From NCBI GenBank assembly GCA_902779785.1, contig CACZDC010000004.1:1-64000 (forward strand): 64,000 nt of DNA, written 5' to 3'. Both the position numbers and the translations under genes were made by a program. Under the pieces are notes generated by a model. That model saw nothing but the letters and a program-made list of their open reading frames with translations, was not told the origin of the DNA and made no database searches. Source of the stretch: an uncultured Bacteroidia bacterium. Its GTDB lineage: Bacteria > Bacteroidota > Bacteroidia > Bacteroidales > UBA932. Positions 35,323-43,994 of this stretch are shown piece by piece. The number at the start of each line of letters is the position of its first letter. Within the stretch, counting starts at the first letter, position 1.

Positions 35323-36642
35323 TTATTTTGTCCACGTGATTTTGATTTCGTCGAGGTAGAGGGCGTTCTCAGCACTTCTGAGGGCAACATAAGTATAATT
35401 CCCGCTGATTGTCAGAGATGTTGAGGATCCGCAGGTGATGCTCCCAAGAAGGGTTCCCTGCTTTGATGAGTCGTAAAGGTCCGTCGTGGCGGAATAGGCC
35501 GAATTCTTTCCGTAAACATTCAGCACGCGGGGACTTGGCTTGTCAGAATTATTACTGTTCCACTTGACCTCGACAGAGGTGAGCGTACCTCCGGAAGCAG
35601 TGGTTATGATTCCGGAATTATCATTCTTGCTACGGAGCTGAACCGAGTTGTACTGACCTGCCGAGTTTCCTGCATAGACAGCGCTTGAGGCGGAACCTTT
35701 CTTCCCGGACCAGTCGATATAAGTTGAACTCGACGCTCCGGTGAAAGCGCCATTGAGAACATCGGTGAGCGTACTGCCGGAAGGTGGTGTGGTTCCTCCG
35801 CCCTGCTCTCCGCCTTCACCGCCTTGACCGCCCTGGCCGCCGCCGGGATTCACCCCGGAGTCCTCAGAAGAGAGCGTAACCGCGATTATGGCGATGCGGC
35901 GGTGCTTGCCCTCACTGTCAACAGTAAACGTGACGCTTCCCGCGGACCCGGTCCAGATTGGTTCTGTATATCCGGCGGGAGAGGAGGTGATGCCGCTCTT
36001 ATCCTGTGTCTCGGTACCAAAAGTAAACTCTATTTTAGTGATTTTCTTCGACGAGGCAATGCTGAAGGTCGATTTCGCATAGACACGGACTCCGCCGACC
36101 CCGTCTGAGACGGAATACCATTTGGCCGGGGTGGAAGCCTGTCCCTTTTCAAAGCTTATGGTGATGCCGTCTTTACTGACGGTCGGGACCTCAGCTTGGT
36201 CGGAAAAGCCCATAGCATTGAAATCGAAGGTGTAGGTCCCTGCAGACGCCGCTCCGCCGCCTTGTTCGCCCTGGCCTCCTTGGCCGCCTTGCTCGCCGCC
36301 CTGAGGTGCGAAGCCGTCAGTCTGGCTCACCGAGACCATACTGCTTTTGCCCAGAGAGGAGAATGTCAGCACAGCACTGCGGGCGGAAGTAGTCTTGTCC
36401 GCATAGACATAGACTGAACTGACGCCTTCCTTGCCGGAATTTATGCCGAGTTTCACCCAGTCGGCACTGCTCGTGGCAACCCACTCCCCGGGCGCTTCTA
36501 CTGTCAGATACTTCCCGGCCCCGTCCGCACCAAGCACGACCGCCTCGGGGGCAACAGTGATGATCTTATTATTGTTACAAGAAGAGAACGCACTGATAAT
36601 CAGCGCAATAGAAATAAGGAAAATAAAACGGTTCCTAATCAT
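35323..36642 (-). CDS. BACON lipoprotein with Gly/Gln-rich linkers
   Basis: The 439-residue protein has a lipobox at ISAFSSC (Cys22) and a BACON domain (about 28-108, GEWVATSSADWVKLGINSGKEGVSSVYVYAD). Two low-complexity linkers of the kind GGQGGQGEQGGG (about 113-131) and GGGQGGQGGEGGEQGGG (about 267-284) separate two beta-sandwich domains (135-260 and 290-439), which both end in short strands fit for ligand binding. It is the first gene of the operon, 20 nt before the OB-fold gene, behind a good promoter. The linkers would let the two domains move freely at the cell surface. No enzyme motif is present. Confidence 0.78.
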   Translation of the reverse strand: MIRNRFIFLISIALIISAFSSCNNNKIITVAPEAVVLGADGAGKYLTVEAPGEWVATSSADWVKLGINSGKEGVSSVYVYADKTTSARSAVLTFSSLGKSSMVSVSQTDGFAPQGGEQGGQGGQGEQGGGAASAGTYTFDFNAMGFSDQAEVPTVSKDGITISFEKGQASTPAKWYSVSDGVGGVRVYAKSTFSIASSKKITKIEFTFGTETQDKSGITSSPAGYTEPIWTGSAGSVTFTVDSEGKHRRIAIIAVTLSSEDSGVNPGGGQGGQGGEGGEQGGGTTPPSGSTLTDVLNGAFTGASSSTYIDWSGKKGSASSAVYAGNSAGQYNSVQLRSKNDNSGIITTASGGTLTSVEVKWNSNNSDKPSPRVLNVYGKNSAYSATTDLYDSSKQGTLLGSITCGSSTSLTISGNYTYVALRSAENALYLDEIKITWTK

Positions 36643-36666
36643 TTTTTTAATGGTTCTTCTATCCTA

Positions 36667-36697
36667 CAAATATAAGCAGAAACTTTCGTTTTAGCAA
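36667..36697 (-). promoter_or_regulatory. promoter of the nuclease/OB-fold operon
   Basis: On the minus strand TATATTTG (36674-36667) matches TAnnTTTG exactly, with TTG at the expected -33 position about 20 bp upstream. The start codon of the BACON lipoprotein lies 24 nt downstream. The next seven genes are spaced by 24 nt or less or overlap, so this may be the main promoter for 24.5-36.6 kb or beyond. Confidence 0.75.
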
Positions 36698-36840
36698 TCT
36701 TGTTTTTCAAATCGCCCGAAAATATCTACGGTATTTCCTCAACTGCAGCCAGATACTCGCAAGGAAATACCGACACAAACGCACAGAACAGCGAAGGAAA
36801 AGACGGCGGTGAAACCACATCAGATCAATGACACTACGAG

Positions 36841-36975
36841 CGGTGCCGGGGAAAAGGCATTTGGCGGCACGGAGGTGGCTGACAAACAGCAATCCGTGTC
36901 GAGAAATAGCCATCTGGCGGCACGGAGATAAGCGAAACAGCTGGCAGTGCCGCAAAGGAGAGACGGAGATGACAA
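36841..36975. repeat. degenerate tandem repeat, period 53 bp
   Basis: The word GGCGGCACGGAG occurs at 36863 and 36916, 53 bp apart, in similar context: GGTGCCGGGGAAAAGGCAT before the first and GTGTCGAGAAATAGCCAT before the second. A third, weaker unit starts at about 36946 (AGTGCCGCAAAGGAGAGACGG). Function unknown. Confidence 0.6.
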
Positions 36976-37166
36976 CGTGCACGACTGCAGGAAGTATGCG
37001 GGACAGCGACGCCTTTGCCCAAATGGCAGGGGCAAAGGCTTCCGTTAGAGCGCAGCGGCGGCGGCCGGCTGTCATGGCCGCCGCCTGAGGGGCCTACCGC
37101 GAGCTCGCCAAAAGGGCTCGCGTCCGGCCCCTCTGCTTGCCGACAGGCTGAGCAACAGTGAATTAG

Positions 37167-37274
37167 CGTGAAATATAAAGCTCTGTGTCTCAGTAATTTA
37201 CGCACAATCGTGTATGTAAATTTGCATACACGATTTTACATAAAACGCTGTTGCACAGCCACTTACATTTCACG
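37167..37274 (+). repeat. 108-bp palindromic dispersed repeat, copy A
   Basis: The element begins CGTGAAATATAAAGC and ends CACTTACATTTCACG, an imperfect terminal inverted repeat, and has a central stem AATCGTGTATG/CATACACGATT (37206-37234). Copy B (51611-51718, opposite strand) is also 108 bp and differs at about 12 positions; copy C (63402-63509) is 108 bp with the same central architecture. Homology to copy B extends about 25-30 bp beyond both ends. There is no coding potential. Confidence 0.88.
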
Positions 37275-37617
37275 GCATCAAACGGGCGTGGAATGGTGGA
37301 GCCGAGGGCTCCTGGGCGAAGCCGACCTTTTTCCGGTCGGCAAGGCCAGCGGCCCGAAGGCGCGAAGGGAAAGCGCAGGCGGCGGAAGCGGCCCGAAGGC
37401 GCAAAGGCAGGCAGACAGGAAGAGCGCCCCCTGCCGCAAGGGGACAACGAAAAGGTGCCGACCAGACGGCCGGCACCTCTAACGCTTTTGCCTATGCAGC
37501 GATTCAGTCTAAGCACTGTAGCAGCCTATGTACTGCGCCTGCCTAAGCACCTATGTAGCCTATTCGCTGCTCCGGTCTAAGCATCGCTCCAGCCTAAGCG
37601 CCGGAGCACCGAAGACT

Positions 37618-39249
37618 TTACTTTTTCAGCTCCTTGATGTGGCTCGGATCCCAGACCGCCAGAGAGTTGGCGCCCTTGTTGATCACAGGAGTGCAGGTAA
37701 GATCGTACTTCTTGCCGACCTCCATCTGGAACCACTTCGTAGCCTTAACGAAGACCGGGAACTCGATGCTGCCGTATTTGACTTTGCCGGAAGTGAACGC
37801 GGGATCGTTCTTCGGCGTGTTGTAGGTCACATTGACGGCGCTTGTAACATCCAGATTCTTGACGACGATCACCCTGTTTAGATACTTGCTGAAGTTGGCA
37901 TTCAGTTCTTCAAAGGTAAGCTCGACCGGCTTAGGCAGTTTGGCAGGATCCAGAGGCGCGTCTGTCACCTTGGTCAGCAAAGTGCTGAGCTCTGTCATCT
38001 GGGCCGCGCTGTTATAGACGGAAAGCTTGCCGTAAATGCGTCCGCTGATTTTCTCGCCGACCTTGAAACTTGCAGAACTGCTGTAGAGCAGCATTCCGCT
38101 TTCGCCGTCGTCCAGGAAGAAGTTGGAACCATTGATATAAACGACACTGATCGGCTTTTTCTCGTCAATCACTACGTCAAAGCTCTTCTTTTTAGCCAAC
38201 GCATCTGCCGTAAGGCTGGCGAGAGTACCTTCTCCGCCCGACTCGGCAAGCTGGACAATGACAACCTCAGCCTCGGTGGAAGCGGTGGTCTTCGTTTTCT
38301 TGTCATACTGGGTACTCTTGAACCAGAGCTTGCCTTCCCTGCGCGCGCCGCTGTCATTCGGCTTTGCAGTCACGGTAAAGACTGTCTTGCCCTTGTCGTT
38401 GACCGTAAAGCCCGTGCCAAGGTCAAGCCAGTCAGCCTTCGACTCGAACTCTACGCCCGCGCCCTTGACAGTGAACAGCAATTGGAAGGGCTTCTCGTCC
38501 TTTGAAATGGCGACAGTGGACTTGTCTGCGACAATCAGGGCCTTTTCCACCGAAACCACATCCACGTTCTCCAGTTCCTTGGTCGAACCATAGAGCGTCG
38601 CAGGACCTTCGACGGTGACGATGTCATTGACCTCAATGCCGGATCCGGACCAGTTGTTGGTACCATAGACAGTAAGCTGGACGCTGGGATCATCGAGGTC
38701 TTCGATCATCCAGTTGCCATAGGTGGTGTTGGTAATGCTGGCGCATTTTCCGCGGACCTTGTAGGTCTTGCCCACGGTAAAGGCATCATTGACCGCCTTG
38801 ACGGTCTGAGTCTCGGCGACCTCCGGGCCAACCTGCTGACGGACAATCACGTGCAGTTCCTTTTCGCCGGAACGGATAACAAGTTCAGACTTATAGGAAG
38901 TGACTTCCGATTTGGCGGCGGTAAAAGTGATTTTGGTTTCGCCGGGTTTGCCGGTAGTCGGAGATACGGTCACCCATTTGTTGACCTTCGCCTCAAGCTG
39001 AGGGACATCCTTCATTATATCTTTGCCGGTCTTGTCGTCCTTGCCGTCCTTCTGTTTGACAGTCGGAGACTCCATCGACCAGGCCTCGTCGGATGTAAGC
39101 TGGATGGATACGCTGCCACCCTCCTCGGGGATGCTCACGTAAGTCTTGTCGGCAGTCAGTCCGTCAAGGTCGGTGGAGAGCTTCTGCTCGCAGGAAGCGA
39201 AGAGTACGGAGGCAAGCGCAAAAGCTGAAAGTATATATCTGAGTTTCAT
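37618..39249 (-). CDS. BACON/OB-fold surface lipoprotein, partner of the Oar-like receptor
   Basis: The ATG at 39249 (MKLRYILSAFALASVLFASC) gives a clean lipoprotein signal, so I prefer it over the in-frame ATG at 39261. The 543-residue protein has a BACON-like domain (about 30-140), an OB-like barrel (KTYKVRGKCASITNTTYGNWMIEDLDDPSVQLTVYG to VVSVEK, about 162-240), another BACON-like domain (245-340), and a second OB-like unit (SVVYINGSNFFLDDGESGMLLYSSSASFKVGEKISGRIYGKL) with a C-terminal extension. It lies 15 nt after the Oar-like receptor gene. By analogy with the DUF5689 protein it would act as the ligand-binding lid of that receptor. Confidence 0.8.
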   Translation of the reverse strand: MKLRYILSAFALASVLFASCEQKLSTDLDGLTADKTYVSIPEEGGSVSIQLTSDEAWSMESPTVKQKDGKDDKTGKDIMKDVPQLEAKVNKWVTVSPTTGKPGETKITFTAAKSEVTSYKSELVIRSGEKELHVIVRQQVGPEVAETQTVKAVNDAFTVGKTYKVRGKCASITNTTYGNWMIEDLDDPSVQLTVYGTNNWSGSGIEVNDIVTVEGPATLYGSTKELENVDVVSVEKALIVADKSTVAISKDEKPFQLLFTVKGAGVEFESKADWLDLGTGFTVNDKGKTVFTVTAKPNDSGARREGKLWFKSTQYDKKTKTTASTEAEVVIVQLAESGGEGTLASLTADALAKKKSFDVVIDEKKPISVVYINGSNFFLDDGESGMLLYSSSASFKVGEKISGRIYGKLSVYNSAAQMTELSTLLTKVTDAPLDPAKLPKPVELTFEELNANFSKYLNRVIVVKNLDVTSAVNVTYNTPKNDPAFTSGKVKYGSIEFPVFVKATKWFQMEVGKKYDLTCTPVINKGANSLAVWDPSHIKELKK

Positions 39250-39264
39250 ACGCTTATCCATTAA

Positions 39265-42200
39265 TTAGTTGAACAAATATTTAACACCGATCTGAGCATA
39301 CCAGCACTGTCCGATGGCGTGATTGTAGGTCCATATCGCAGTGTTGCCGCTGACGGCCTCAGGCGTCGAATACACCGGAACGCCCTGTGCGTTGATACGC
39401 TCAAGCTTGAGGATACGTCCGCTCTGGAGGTCCGGATTCATATATTTGGAGACGCCCCAGGAGGAGTTGAACAGATTGAGGACATTCTTGATGTCGAAGT
39501 TAAGCTGGAGAGTGTTGGTGGTCTTGCCTAACTTGATCTTGAAATCGTGAGTGTAACGGAAGTCCAGCCTATGCACCCAAGGTGAATAGACGCTGTAGCC
39601 TTCGGCATATTCGCCCTTGTGGCTGCGCAGGTAGCTGTCATTGTTGACATAATCCCAGAAGCGTTTCTTGTCATCCCAGGACTTGAATTCGAGTTCGTCT
39701 ATAGTCTTGGGGATGTAGAGGGCGTCATAGTTGTAATTGTCACCGTTCAGGTCGTTGACATACATATAAGAGTAGTTGTATCCGCCCCTCCAGGTCTCAT
39801 AGAAGAAGCTGAACATATTGTTCGAGCGGTCGTTGATGGTGAGGGAGGCGAAGAAGCGGTCCGGAGTCACATACTGGGAATTATGCAGGGTGACATTGTT
39901 CGGGCCGTCCACAGTCGGGATGTAGGTGAATGCGGAGTTCGCATCACTTCCCGGCATACCGGTCAGTTCCTTGGATACCGAATGAGTATAGGCGGCGGTG
40001 AAGTCGATCCCGTCGACAGGGCGTGCATTGATCTGCAGGCTGGCCTGTGCGCCATAACCCTTGGAGGTATTGGTCAGGACATAAGCCGAAGACTCGCTGT
40101 GGGTGTAAACCTCAGGATAGAGATGACGGCGGTCAGGACCGTTGAGACGGGCAAAACCGCTGGCGTCCATCATATTGTAGTCACGGATGCAGACGGCGTT
40201 GACGGTCTTATTGAAAATACCTTCAGCCGTGATCGTGAAGGGGAAGGAGGTCGGGAGGCTGAAGTCGATGGCCAGGGAAGTCTTCCATACCTGAGGCATC
40301 TTGAACTTCGGATCGACGGCCGCGATGGAGGTCGGGAGAACGCCATTTTCAGGACTTATGCTCAGAGGGAAGCGCTTCGGATCGGCATCGTTGAGAATCT
40401 GGAGCATTGTGGGAACATCCGTCACCATATTGCCCTCGAACTTGCCGAGAATGTCGAAACGATTGTCGATCTTGGTGGAATTCTGAGAGACGGCGGACAC
40501 ATTCTGGACCATACCGGAGTTGGTAGGCATATTGGTGAAGAACACCAGAGGCAGGCGGCCGGAGAAGAGGCCGGTACCGCCGCGGACCTTCAGGCTCTTG
40601 TCACCGAAGACGTCATAGGAGAAACCCAGACGCGGGGATACCTGGACCTTGGTCGTGGGCCATTTGCCCGTGTCAATTCCATTGCCCTCGCCGAGATACT
40701 TCTCAGTTTCTTTGAGGATGGCATTGTTGGTCATCAGGTCGCGGTTGTCGAACATCAGGGTCTCAAGGCGGATGCCCGCGGTAAGTTTCAGCTTGTCAGT
40801 AGGATTCCATTCGTCCTGGGCATAGATGGCGGCCTTGTGGAAACGCACGCGGGCGGCAGGGTTGAGCTCGCCGTCGTAGCCATAGGTCAGGGCGACTGTC
40901 TCAGGGACTGCACTATTGAGGAAATCGTCCAGGGAATTGTAACGATAGTAACCTGTACCATTTCTCATATAGGAGTTGTCGGCCATCTGGTACTCGTAGC
41001 TGACGCCTCCGGTAATCTTGTGGTATCCAAGATAATAGGTAACGTCATCCTTGATATTCAGCACGCGGTTGTGGACACCGTTGTTCCAGGTGAAGAGTTC
41101 ATAACCCACGGCCATATAAGGCATATACTGGCCCGTTCCGTCGAGGATGTCGATGAAGGGGAATTTCGCGGAATTGGTGCCGCGGATGTCATCGAGCATC
41201 GAGTAGGTCGCGAGGAACTGGTTCGAGAGATTGTCGCTCAGGCGGCTGTTCAGGTCGAGGGAGAAGGTGTTGACCTTGTTGTCCATCGAATAGAGCGAGT
41301 TGGCGAAAGCCATAGAATACTGGCTCAGACGGCCCTGGACGGCACGCTGGGTGGCATTGGAAGAACTGGCGTTGGTAGGGTTCCAGCCACGGTTCAGCGT
41401 GTAGTTGTAACGCAGGGCAAGGTGATGCTTGTCCGTGATGTTCCAGTCGATGCGGGCGAGCAGTTTGGTGTTGCTCTCGCTGGCGGGATATTCTGTATAG
41501 GAACCCGCGTTGTAATTGTAAGGAGCTGCAGCAAGAAAATCAGAAACCTTCTGCATATCCTCTTCGCTGGTGCGGGAGATGTACTTGTCGGCATCGGCCT
41601 TGCCGTCCGTGGAGGGACGCCAGCGGTTCACTACGGTAGGGATAAGGGACCTCTCGAAGTTGGCAAAGAAGAAGAGTTTGTTCTTGACGATCGGTCCGCC
41701 GAGGGTGAAGCCATAGGTCGTATTGCGGTCCTTGTCACGGGCGCCGGGAATTTCGTCGCCGTCCACGGCGTTGCCGCGCATATTCTCATTGGTATGATAG
41801 ATATACGCAGTTCCCTTGAAGGTATTGGTACCGGACTTGGTGATGGCATTCATACCGCCGCCGATGAAGTTGGTCTGGCGCACGTCATAAGGGGAAATCA
41901 CGACCTGGACCTCTTCGATGGCATCAATGGAAATAGGGCTGCCACCGCCGGGAAGCTTGTCGGAAAGACCGAAGTTATTGTTGAAGTTGGCGCCGTCGAC
42001 GGTGAAATTCGCGGTACGGCCGTCACTTCCGGCGAACTGCATTCCGTTGCCTCCGTATGGAGAAAGCCTCGAGACATCCGTAATCGCACGGCTGACCGTA
42101 GGCAGGGCGGAAATAGAAGCGTTGGAAATGTTGGTCGCCGCGCCTGTCTTCTCAAGGTCGAACTTGGAAGAGGCCTGGGCGATTACCACAGCCTCGCTGA

Positions 42201-42549
42201 GGGCCTCCGTGGACTCGGCAATCTGGGCGTTCAGATTGTAGGTCTCGGCCAGCTGCAGGGTAACACCCGTGTAATTGGTCGTGCGATAGCCGAGGCAGTT
42301 GACCTCGACGCTGTAAGGACCACCGGTACGCATACCCTGGATGGTATAACGTCCATCTGCATTAGTGACCGCGCCGTAAACCGTTCCGGAGGGCTCGTGC
42401 TGCGCAAGAATCGCAGCCCCCACCACCGGGACGCCGGCTTGGTCAACCACACGGCCCGACAGGGCCGAAGTCGTCACCTGGGAATAGGCGACAATACCCG
42501 CAAACAACATTGTGAAAGCGAGCAAAATGCTTTTGAAAGCGTTTCTCAT
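39265..42549 (-). CDS. Oar-like TonB-dependent receptor
   Basis: The 1094-residue protein has a signal peptide ending AYSQ (about residue 24), a carboxypeptidase-regulatory-like domain (SALSGRVVDQAGVPVVGAAILA, 28-115), and an Oar-type plug: ISNASISALPTVSRAITDVSRLSPYGGNGMQFAGSDGRTANFTVDGANFNNNFGL and DAIEEVQVVISPYDVRQTNFIGGGMNAITKSGTN. The barrel ends CWYAQIGVKYLFN. Oar-family receptors are outer-membrane proteins with varied or unknown ligands. It is the first gene of a two-gene unit with the OB-fold lipoprotein. The promoter overlaps the metK terminator on the same strand. Confidence 0.93.
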   Translation of the reverse strand: MRNAFKSILLAFTMLFAGIVAYSQVTTSALSGRVVDQAGVPVVGAAILAQHEPSGTVYGAVTNADGRYTIQGMRTGGPYSVEVNCLGYRTTNYTGVTLQLAETYNLNAQIAESTEALSEAVVIAQASSKFDLEKTGAATNISNASISALPTVSRAITDVSRLSPYGGNGMQFAGSDGRTANFTVDGANFNNNFGLSDKLPGGGSPISIDAIEEVQVVISPYDVRQTNFIGGGMNAITKSGTNTFKGTAYIYHTNENMRGNAVDGDEIPGARDKDRNTTYGFTLGGPIVKNKLFFFANFERSLIPTVVNRWRPSTDGKADADKYISRTSEEDMQKVSDFLAAAPYNYNAGSYTEYPASESNTKLLARIDWNITDKHHLALRYNYTLNRGWNPTNASSSNATQRAVQGRLSQYSMAFANSLYSMDNKVNTFSLDLNSRLSDNLSNQFLATYSMLDDIRGTNSAKFPFIDILDGTGQYMPYMAVGYELFTWNNGVHNRVLNIKDDVTYYLGYHKITGGVSYEYQMADNSYMRNGTGYYRYNSLDDFLNSAVPETVALTYGYDGELNPAARVRFHKAAIYAQDEWNPTDKLKLTAGIRLETLMFDNRDLMTNNAILKETEKYLGEGNGIDTGKWPTTKVQVSPRLGFSYDVFGDKSLKVRGGTGLFSGRLPLVFFTNMPTNSGMVQNVSAVSQNSTKIDNRFDILGKFEGNMVTDVPTMLQILNDADPKRFPLSISPENGVLPTSIAAVDPKFKMPQVWKTSLAIDFSLPTSFPFTITAEGIFNKTVNAVCIRDYNMMDASGFARLNGPDRRHLYPEVYTHSESSAYVLTNTSKGYGAQASLQINARPVDGIDFTAAYTHSVSKELTGMPGSDANSAFTYIPTVDGPNNVTLHNSQYVTPDRFFASLTINDRSNNMFSFFYETWRGGYNYSYMYVNDLNGDNYNYDALYIPKTIDELEFKSWDDKKRFWDYVNNDSYLRSHKGEYAEGYSVYSPWVHRLDFRYTHDFKIKLGKTTNTLQLNFDIKNVLNLFNSSWGVSKYMNPDLQSGRILKLERINAQGVPVYSTPEAVSGNTAIWTYNHAIGQCWYAQIGVKYLFN

Positions 42550-42574
42550 ACGGTTGATTTATTGTAGAAAAAAA

Positions 42575-42615
42575 GTATCTCCGCAAAAATGCATTGCGAA
42601 GATACTACCTTTTTT
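42575..42615 (-). terminator. metK terminator overlapping the receptor promoter
   Basis: GTATCT-CGCAA pairs with TTGCG-AGATAC (42575-42605) and a run of seven U follows on the minus strand (42574-42568), directly after metK. A T-run on the other side makes it symmetrical. The 5' arm, read on the minus strand, is TATCTTCG (42604-42597), a near-consensus -7 element that I assign to the receptor gene, with TTTC at -33. Confidence 0.8.
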
Positions 42616-42632
42616 TGATATACGAAAATTTT

Positions 42633-43868
42633 TTAGAGAGCGAATTTTTCCTTTATCGCAGGAACGCTGTCCAGGAGTTCCCAGCCGAAGAACTGGACTT
42701 CTTTTTCCTGGCCTTTGACTATCACTTTCTCCCTGTATGGAGTCCTGCCCATATGGCCATAGGAGGCCGTCGGCAAGAAAATCGGATTTTTCAGGCCGAA
42801 CTTGCGGATAATCGCCGCCGGACGGAGGTCGAAGAGTTCGCGGACCTTGAGGGCGATTTCGCCGTCAGGGATGACTCCGGTCCCATAAGTGTCCACGAAC
42901 ACGCTCACAGGCTCTGCGACGCCGATGGCATAGGCCAGCTGCACCAGGCACTCGCCGGCCACACCGGCTGCCACCAGGTTCTTGGCGATGTAGCGGGCGG
43001 CATAGGCTGCACTGCGGTCAACCTTGGAAGCGTCTTTTCCGGAGAAGGCTCCGCCGCCGTGGGCTCCCCTGCCGCCGTAAGTATCCACAATAATCTTGCG
43101 TCCGGTAAGGCCGGTATCCCCGTGAGGACCGCCGATGACGAACCTGCCGGTGGGGTTGACACGCAGGGTAAAATCCTTCAACAGGGCGGCGGTTTCCGCA
43201 GGCAGGGATGCCTTCAGCCTTGGGATGAGGATGTTCTCGACATCGTGGTAGATCGTCTCCTGCATCTTTTCGTCCGTGTCGAACTCGTCGTGCTGCGTCG
43301 AGAGAACGATGGTATGGACCCTCAGGGGACGCCTGGTCTGAGCGTCATATTCTATGGTGAACTGGCTCTTGGCGTCCGGACGGAGGTAGGACATCAGCTC
43401 CGGCTCATTGTGTCGAATGTCGGCCAGGATGCGCAGCAGGCGATGGCTAAGATACAGAGCCAGAGGCATATAGTCTTCGGTTTCGCGGCAGGCATAGCCG
43501 AACATCATACCCTGGTCGCCGGCGCCCTGGTTGTCCAGATCGGCCCTTTCCACACCGCGGTTGATATCCTCGGACTGCTCGTGCAGGGCGCTCAGGACGC
43601 CGCAGGAAGATGCGTCGAACATATATTCAGCCTTGGTGTAGCCAATCTTGCGGATGGTGTCGCGGACGGTCTTCTGGATGTCCACATAGGCATCCGACTT
43701 GACTTCGCCCATAACTATGACCATACCGGTGGAGCAGAAGCTCTCGCAGGCAACCTTGGACTCCGGATCCAGGCGGAGGAATTCGTCGAGGATGGCGTCG
43801 CTGATCTGGTCGGCCACCTTGTCGGGATGGCCTTCGGAAACACTCTCTGAAGTGAAAAAATAGCTCAT
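42633..43868 (-). CDS. metK: S-adenosylmethionine synthetase
   Basis: The 411-residue enzyme makes S-adenosylmethionine from methionine and ATP. Signatures are complete: [22 protein letters not shown] near 8-29, [12 protein letters not shown] near 120-131 (ATP-binding), [53 protein letters not shown] near 250-300. It is slightly longer than the E. coli enzyme (384) because of an insertion before the ATP motif (ECHSASSCGV region), which is common in Bacteroidetes. It is monocistronic between its own terminator and a SAM-II riboswitch leader. Confidence 0.98.
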   Translation of the reverse strand: MSYFFTSESVSEGHPDKVADQISDAILDEFLRLDPESKVACESFCSTGMVIVMGEVKSDAYVDIQKTVRDTIRKIGYTKAEYMFDASSCGVLSALHEQSEDINRGVERADLDNQGAGDQGMMFGYACRETEDYMPLALYLSHRLLRILADIRHNEPELMSYLRPDAKSQFTIEYDAQTRRPLRVHTIVLSTQHDEFDTDEKMQETIYHDVENILIPRLKASLPAETAALLKDFTLRVNPTGRFVIGGPHGDTGLTGRKIIVDTYGGRGAHGGGAFSGKDASKVDRSAAYAARYIAKNLVAAGVAGECLVQLAYAIGVAEPVSVFVDTYGTGVIPDGEIALKVRELFDLRPAAIIRKFGLKNPIFLPTASYGHMGRTPYREKVIVKGQEKEVQFFGWELLDSVPAIKEKFAL

Positions 43869-43873
43869 AATAT

Positions 43874-43911
43874 AAAAAAATTAGCCCCATACGCTATGCG
43901 GGAGGCTAAAA
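43874..43911 (-). terminator. leader terminator of metK with antiterminator complementarity
   Basis: On the minus strand TTAGCC (43909-43904) pairs with GGCTAA (43886-43881) and a run of seven U (43880-43874) follows, only 5 nt before the ATG at 43868. The sequence TTTTAGC at the 5' edge of this hairpin (43911-43905) is exactly complementary to GCTAAAA at the 3' end of the riboswitch (43940-43934). Confidence 0.82.
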
Positions 43912-43932
43912 AACACAAAACACTGATATGTC

Positions 43933-43980
43933 ATTTTAGCATTTTTTAACGTGGTTGCAAGCAGCCAAATCTCTCCACAT
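43933..43980 (-). ncRNA. SAM-II riboswitch
   Basis: The minus-strand leader of metK shows the SAM-II H-type pseudoknot. P1 is GTGG (43978-43975) with CCAC (43954-43951). P2 is TTTGGC (43969-43964) with GCTAAA (43940-43935), six pairs with one G-U. The conserved words TTGCA, CACGTTAAAA and TGCTAAA are all in order and spaced as in the family. The riboswitch senses S-adenosylmethionine, the product of metK. It lies about 15 nt downstream of a consensus promoter. Confidence 0.88.
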
Positions 43981-43994
43981 ATTTTTCGGGACTG

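Larger units (their letters stand above)
36700..37617. other. 975-bp non-coding region rich in hairpins and repeats
   Basis: No convincing gene is seen: open frames exist only because stop codons are rare, and none has a signal, domain or start context. The region has strong inverted repeats: GGCGGCGGCC/GGCCGCCGCC (37057-37085), GAGGGGCC/GGCCCCTC with an inner CGCGAGC/GCTCGCG arm (37087-37133), GCCGACC/GGTCGGC (37321-37341) and AGGTGCCG/CGGCACCT (37453-37478). AGCGGCCCGAAGGCGC occurs twice (37348 and 37387). From 37500 to 37610 short words of the type GTCTAAGC, GCCTAAGC and GCCTATGTA recur. It lies between the promoter of the nuclease operon and the 3' end of the second OB-fold gene. Confidence 0.75.

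Noticed and set aside
36841..36975. CRISPR-like array
   Set aside because: Only two good units and one poor unit, differing from each other over most of their length, with no constant repeat/unique spacer pattern and no cas genes.
37087..37133. A terminator for one of the flanking operons
   Set aside because: The stem is strong but there is no U-tract on either strand and it is hundreds of bases from any 3' end.
36707..37580. Several frames of 60-125 codons in the non-coding kilobase
   Set aside because: They cross hairpins and tandem repeats, are rich in Arg/Cys/Pro, and have no promoter, signal or family resemblance.
39619..42567. Open frame of 982 codons on the plus strand
   Set aside because: It is antisense to the Oar-like receptor, whose signal peptide, plug and barrel end are all visible. 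No start context or family similarity.
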